Assembly: GCA_028284415.1 (NCBI GenBank)
Contig: JANQRU010000005.1
Span: forward strand, 1-64,000
Source: Pyrinomonadaceae bacterium
GTDB taxonomy: Bacteria; Acidobacteriota; Blastocatellia; Pyrinomonadales; Pyrinomonadaceae
Reading direction: 5' to 3'
Length of the DNA stretch: 64,000 nt
This document shows positions 61,124 to 64,000 of this stretch, one piece after another. The notes below the pieces were generated by a model. That model saw nothing but the letters and a program-made list of their open reading frames with translations, was not told the origin of the DNA and did not search any database. A program made the position numbers and the translations under genes. How positions within the stretch are numbered: the stretch's first letter is position 1; each line of letters opens with the position of its first letter.

Positions 61124-62515
61124 ATGAAAAGTAAAAAAGTAATCATAATCGGAGCGGGTTTGGCAGGTTCACTGCTCTCTACATATATGGCAAAACGCGG
61201 TATTGAAACGGAAGTTTATGAAGCACGTGGCGATATGCGTAAAGAGAAAATGTCTGCCGGACGTTCAATAAATTTAGCTTTATCTAATCGTGGGATTCGT
61301 GCGTTAAAGGAAGTTGATATGCATGAATATATGCTCAAAGAAGCAGTTCCGATGTATGGTCGGCTCATCCATTCAATCGAAGGCGAAACCAAAATGCTTC
61401 CGTATTCGGGAAGAGAAGGTGAATATATAAATTCGGTTTCACGTGGCGGTTTGAATATTGCACTTATAGACGAAGCTGATAAATATCCCGAATCAACATT
61501 TCACTTTAATCAAAAATGTTTGGAATTTGATTGCACTACGGGCGAAGTTTTACTTGAAAACACTGAAACAGGTGAAACACGCTCAGTCAGTGGGTCAACA
61601 GTTATCGCAACCGATGGAGCAGGTTCGGCTGTGCGTAAAGCGATGTTTTCATCAAGATGTGTCTCGAGGTTTAATTTTCAGCAGAAATTTTTAGAACACG
61701 GTTATAAAGAAATATCAATCCCTCCAAAATCAGAATTTGTTGGTGAACTTCCAAAACTTCCTGAAAAAGCTCAAGGTGAATTTTTATTAGAAAAAAATGT
61801 TCTTCATATCTGGGCAAGACATCAGTTTATGATGATCGCTTTGCCAAACTTTGACGGAAGTTTTACATGCACTTTGTTTTTGGCATTTGAAGGCGAAAAT
61901 GGTTTTGAAAGCTTGAAAGATAAAGAATCTTTGATGAAATTCTTTAAAACAAACTTTGCCGATGCAATTCCTTTAATGCCGGATTTGGTCGAAGAATTTT
62001 TTACAAATCCAACCGGAAATTTAGGTACGATCAAATGCTACCCATGGCACGTTGGTGGAAAATCCTTGCTTCTTGGCGATTCAGCACACGCGATAGTTCC
62101 CTTTTATGGGCAAGGAATGAACGCATCATTTGAAGATTGTCGGGTTTTTAATGAAATTCTAGATAAACACGGAACTGACTGGGAAAAGGTTTTTGAAGAA
62201 TACAGCAAACAACGGAAAAGAAATACCGACGCAATAGCTGATCTCGCTTTGGAAAACTTCTACGAAATGCGTGATGCAGTTGCCGATCCCGTTTTTGTTA
62301 AAAAGCGTGAACTCGAAATGAAACTCGAACAAACCTTTCCTGACTATTTTTCAAAGTATTCGCTCGTAACTTTCCGTGATGAAATTCCCTATTACGATGC
62401 CCAAAAACGAGGAAACTCTCAGAATGATGTCCTAATGAATATCTGTGAGAATGTTGACGATGTAAGCGAAATTGACTTGAATGAAGTAGTAAAACAAGTA
62501 AAGACTATTTTCTAA
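61124..62515 (+). CDS. kynurenine 3-monooxygenase
   Basis: 463 residues. FAD-binding GAGLAGSLLSTYMAKRG at the N-terminus, then MSAGRSINLALSNRGIRAL (family-specific), ATDGAGSAVRKAMF and the later LLLGDSAHAIVPFYGQGMNASFEDC, which together identify KMO of the aromatic hydroxylase family. It makes 3-hydroxykynurenine from kynurenine with NADPH and oxygen. Bacterial KMO is usually soluble or loosely membrane-attached; no strong C-terminal helix is seen. Pathway partner of kynU and ACMSD in this window; hydroxyanthranilate dioxygenase is not seen. Confidence 0.94.
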   Translation: MKSKKVIIIGAGLAGSLLSTYMAKRGIETEVYEARGDMRKEKMSAGRSINLALSNRGIRALKEVDMHEYMLKEAVPMYGRLIHSIEGETKMLPYSGREGEYINSVSRGGLNIALIDEADKYPESTFHFNQKCLEFDCTTGEVLLENTETGETRSVSGSTVIATDGAGSAVRKAMFSSRCVSRFNFQQKFLEHGYKEISIPPKSEFVGELPKLPEKAQGEFLLEKNVLHIWARHQFMMIALPNFDGSFTCTLFLAFEGENGFESLKDKESLMKFFKTNFADAIPLMPDLVEEFFTNPTGNLGTIKCYPWHVGGKSLLLGDSAHAIVPFYGQGMNASFEDCRVFNEILDKHGTDWEKVFEEYSKQRKRNTDAIADLALENFYEMRDAVADPVFVKKRELEMKLEQTFPDYFSKYSLVTFRDEIPYYDAQKRGNSQNDVLMNICENVDDVSEIDLNEVVKQVKTIF

Positions 62516-62521
62516 ACCATA

Positions 62522-62938
62522 ATGAGCGAGTATTTTGAACCAATTGAAACAGAAGTTGGAATTATCTTTGGAAGGGATGCAATTTACCTAGATGATATAA
62601 AGTTTAATCTTTTTCCACATAAGGCTACTTTCTTTGGAGAGTTAAATGGTCACCTTTGTTCTAATCTTAAGAATACTTCCAAATGGATTAGTTAGTCATT
62701 AACATTTCCTAATATCTTGGGCTTTCGGATGATTGAACTTGATTTTGGAGATTTTATGGGAAAGTCCAGCTTTGATTTTGTTCAAAATTCAAAATGGATT
62801 GCCGAGATGAGAAATTTGGATTCTGCCTCAAAAGTGAAACCTCAGCATAAGCATTATTTTTTACAAACTTATGATGACATATTTGAAATTGTAAGTTTTG
62901 AATATACATTGAAACTTCTAGATTCAAGAGATAAATGA
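62522..62938 (+). pseudogene. hypothetical gene broken by one TAG
   Basis: From ATG 62522 one frame of 139 codons contains a single TAG at 62693-62695 (codon 58). Both sides read as one protein: HLCSNLKNTSKWIS before it and SLTFPNILGFRMIELDFGDF after, then SSFDFVQNSKWIAEM and HKHYFLQTYDDIFEIV. It resembles a family of uncharacterised proteins. It follows KMO by 6 bp, so it may be cotranscribed. The stop is a true mutation, a sequence error, or read through. Confidence 0.7.
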
Positions 62939-62969
62939 TCATCTACAAAAAATAGAATCGAGGTGATTA

Positions 62970-63332
62970 ATGAAACAAAGCATAAGAGCCTGCGTTGCAT
63001 TTATTGCGGGAAATTTAATTGAAAAGCAAGATAGTGAAAGAATTTATGATTATACTGCTGAAGAATACTTCGACATTAGTGGGAAAATCGAGGATAGTGA
63101 AATCAAAATTTACGATTATTCAAGAAGTTGCGAAATCACGGGAAAGCTAAAAGATAAAGATTACTTGCTATATGATTACGGGACGGGCGAGGACATCAGA
63201 TTATCTATCGTGGGCAATAAATTTGGTGGATATGATTACAACACAGGCTTAGAATTCAGCGGCACGGTAGATGGTAACCAAATATCTTTCTATGATAATG
63301 AACACGAAGATTATTTTGACTACAAATTATAG
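62970..63332 (+). CDS. small protein with ~20-residue YDY repeats
   Basis: 120 residues, no signal peptide. Five units begin at residues 25, 47, 67, 87 and 107 with (I/L/G/F)YD(Y/N), each followed by about 16 residues with a small-residue turn and a beta strand (ISGKIEDSEIK, ITGKLKDKDYL, FSGTVDGNQIS). This suggests a beta-roll or solenoid. An N-terminal 24-residue cap has a Cys. No family recognised. AGGTGA lies upstream of the start. Confidence 0.6.
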   Translation: MKQSIRACVAFIAGNLIEKQDSERIYDYTAEEYFDISGKIEDSEIKIYDYSRSCEITGKLKDKDYLLYDYGTGEDIRLSIVGNKFGGYDYNTGLEFSGTVDGNQISFYDNEHEDYFDYKL

Positions 63333-63385
63333 TAAAATAAATTTTTCTGAAAATTTATAGATTAACCGATTCTAATTTAACTTTT

Positions 63386-64000
63386 ATGACACAAACAACA
63401 GCATTAGAAAACACTTCCACATTTATGACCGATGCTCCTTTTTGGACTGACAGACTTAATGAGAAAACCTTCAGCGAAATGCAGAATGGAAGGTTGGAAA
63501 AGGCAGACCAAATACTCAAGCAGATGCTTTCTGTTAATGAAGAAAGAACTATTGAAAACACGCTTGTACCGTATAATGAAATACTAATTTTGCTTGATTC
63601 TATCGCGGCTCAATCTAGTCTGATGCAAAATGTCCATCCAGCAGAGGAATTTCGCACAACTTCTGAAAAACTTTCTCAAAAAGTTTCGGCTTTTGGTAGC
63701 GAGCTTTCCTTAAATCGAGACGTTTTCGATGCTATTTCTGCTGTTGATTTAACAGATGCTGATGAAATTACAAAATACTACGTTGATAAAGTATTGCGAG
63801 ATTTCAGACTTGCAGGTGTTGATAAAGATTTAGAAACCCGCGAAAAAATAAAAGCCCTCAAAGAAGAAATTGTTCTGATTGGTCAAGAATTTAGTCGCAA
63901 CATACGAAATAGCAAACGCGAAGTAATCATTGAAGACACCTCTGAATTAGAAGGACTGCCGCAGGACTTTATCGAAAATCACCAACCTGACGAAAATGGA
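63386..64000 (+). CDS. M3 family metallopeptidase, N-terminal part
   Basis: Open frame of 205 codons from ATG 63386 to the right edge of the window. The helix-rich sequence (TENTLVPYNEILILLDSIAA-like ENTLVPYNEILILLDSIA, and ALKEEIVLIGQEFSRNIR) is the N-terminal helical lobe of the thimet-oligopeptidase/M3 family; the zinc site HExxH would lie beyond the window. These cytosolic or periplasmic enzymes cut short peptides. Confidence 0.75.
   Translation, partial: MTQTTALENTSTFMTDAPFWTDRLNEKTFSEMQNGRLEKADQILKQMLSVNEERTIENTLVPYNEILILLDSIAAQSSLMQNVHPAEEFRTTSEKLSQKVSAFGSELSLNRDVFDAISAVDLTDADEITKYYVDKVLRDFRLAGVDKDLETREKIKALKEEIVLIGQEFSRNIRNSKREVIIEDTSELEGLPQDFIENHQPDENG

Noticed and set aside
1..64000. 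CRISPR arrays, rRNA genes, insertion sequences or phage structural genes
   Set aside because: No regularly spaced repeats, rRNA segments, transposase-like frames or capsid/tail genes were seen on reading both strands.

Overview
The window is an AT-rich chromosomal segment of a didermal bacterium, most likely an Acidobacteriota of the Blastocatellia/Pyrinomonadales type. This is inferred from gene families, not from rRNA, which is absent. The supporting families are a TonB-receptor-like protein with a carboxypeptidase-regulatory domain, a DUF5916 barrel protein, a DUF5117/DUF4953 zinc protease, a periplasmic double-domain M16 protease, a TIGR02999-type ECF sigma factor beside a kinase/STAND/TPR giant, and a fused alpha-beta E1 dehydrogenase. 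No rRNA, CRISPR array, insertion sequence or phage structural gene was seen. One tRNA (Leu, CAG) is present.

Layout. 0-4.3 kb: end of a TonB-receptor-like gene, a flavoprotein, a small exported PPC-like protein, and a tightly overlapping DinB/AlkB/BaiN-like operon. 4.3-6.9 kb: an unusual module made of a stand-alone CI-type HTH protein, a small exported protein, and a TPR protein ending in an S24-like barrel without catalytic residues. Palindromes lie at its promoters. 6.9-24.5 kb: J-domain and OsmC proteins, exported and outer-membrane proteins, two large exported metalloproteases, a glycosidase, a TetR/membrane-protein pair with clear operators, and a fused E1 dehydrogenase with a histone-H1-like tail. 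24.6-37.5 kb: an NtrB/NtrC-like two-component pair, a penicillin-binding transpeptidase, rnc-lepB, psuG, ruvC, yebC and the yggS-DUF6010-yggT-yggU cluster. 37.7-42.7 kb: tRNA-Leu, rsmG, a histone-H1-like protein with a GIY-YIG-like end, rpmE, a DUF1385 gene and prfA. 42.8-47.9 kb: small metabolic genes, a GNAT pseudogene and a LytS/LytTR-type pair.

48-64 kb is the accessory part. Three kynurenine-pathway genes (ACMSD, kynureninase, kynurenine 3-monooxygenase) are separated by unrelated genes centred on an ECF sigma factor and its neighbouring Ser/Thr kinase-STAND-TPR protein. Four genes here, all on the minus strand, share a promoter signature: TGTCCC-like, exactly 17 nt, then CGTYTWNNTAARTRR. 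It fits an ECF-type promoter and suggests a local regulon: a SnoaL-like protein, a Cys-rich exported protein followed by a DsbA-like oxidoreductase, an HExxH protein and an unknown protein. The same stretch holds several broken genes: a kynureninase remnant, one frameshifted gene and one gene with a single nonsense codon. A second single-nonsense gene lies just before it, at 44.9 kb. The last gene is the start of an M3 metallopeptidase.

The two strongest candidates for undescribed biology are the ECF regulon with its kinase/STAND partner, and the HTH / exported small protein / TPR-S24-like module near 5 kb, which has the parts expected of a peptide-sensing switch. Both are inferences from sequence layout.
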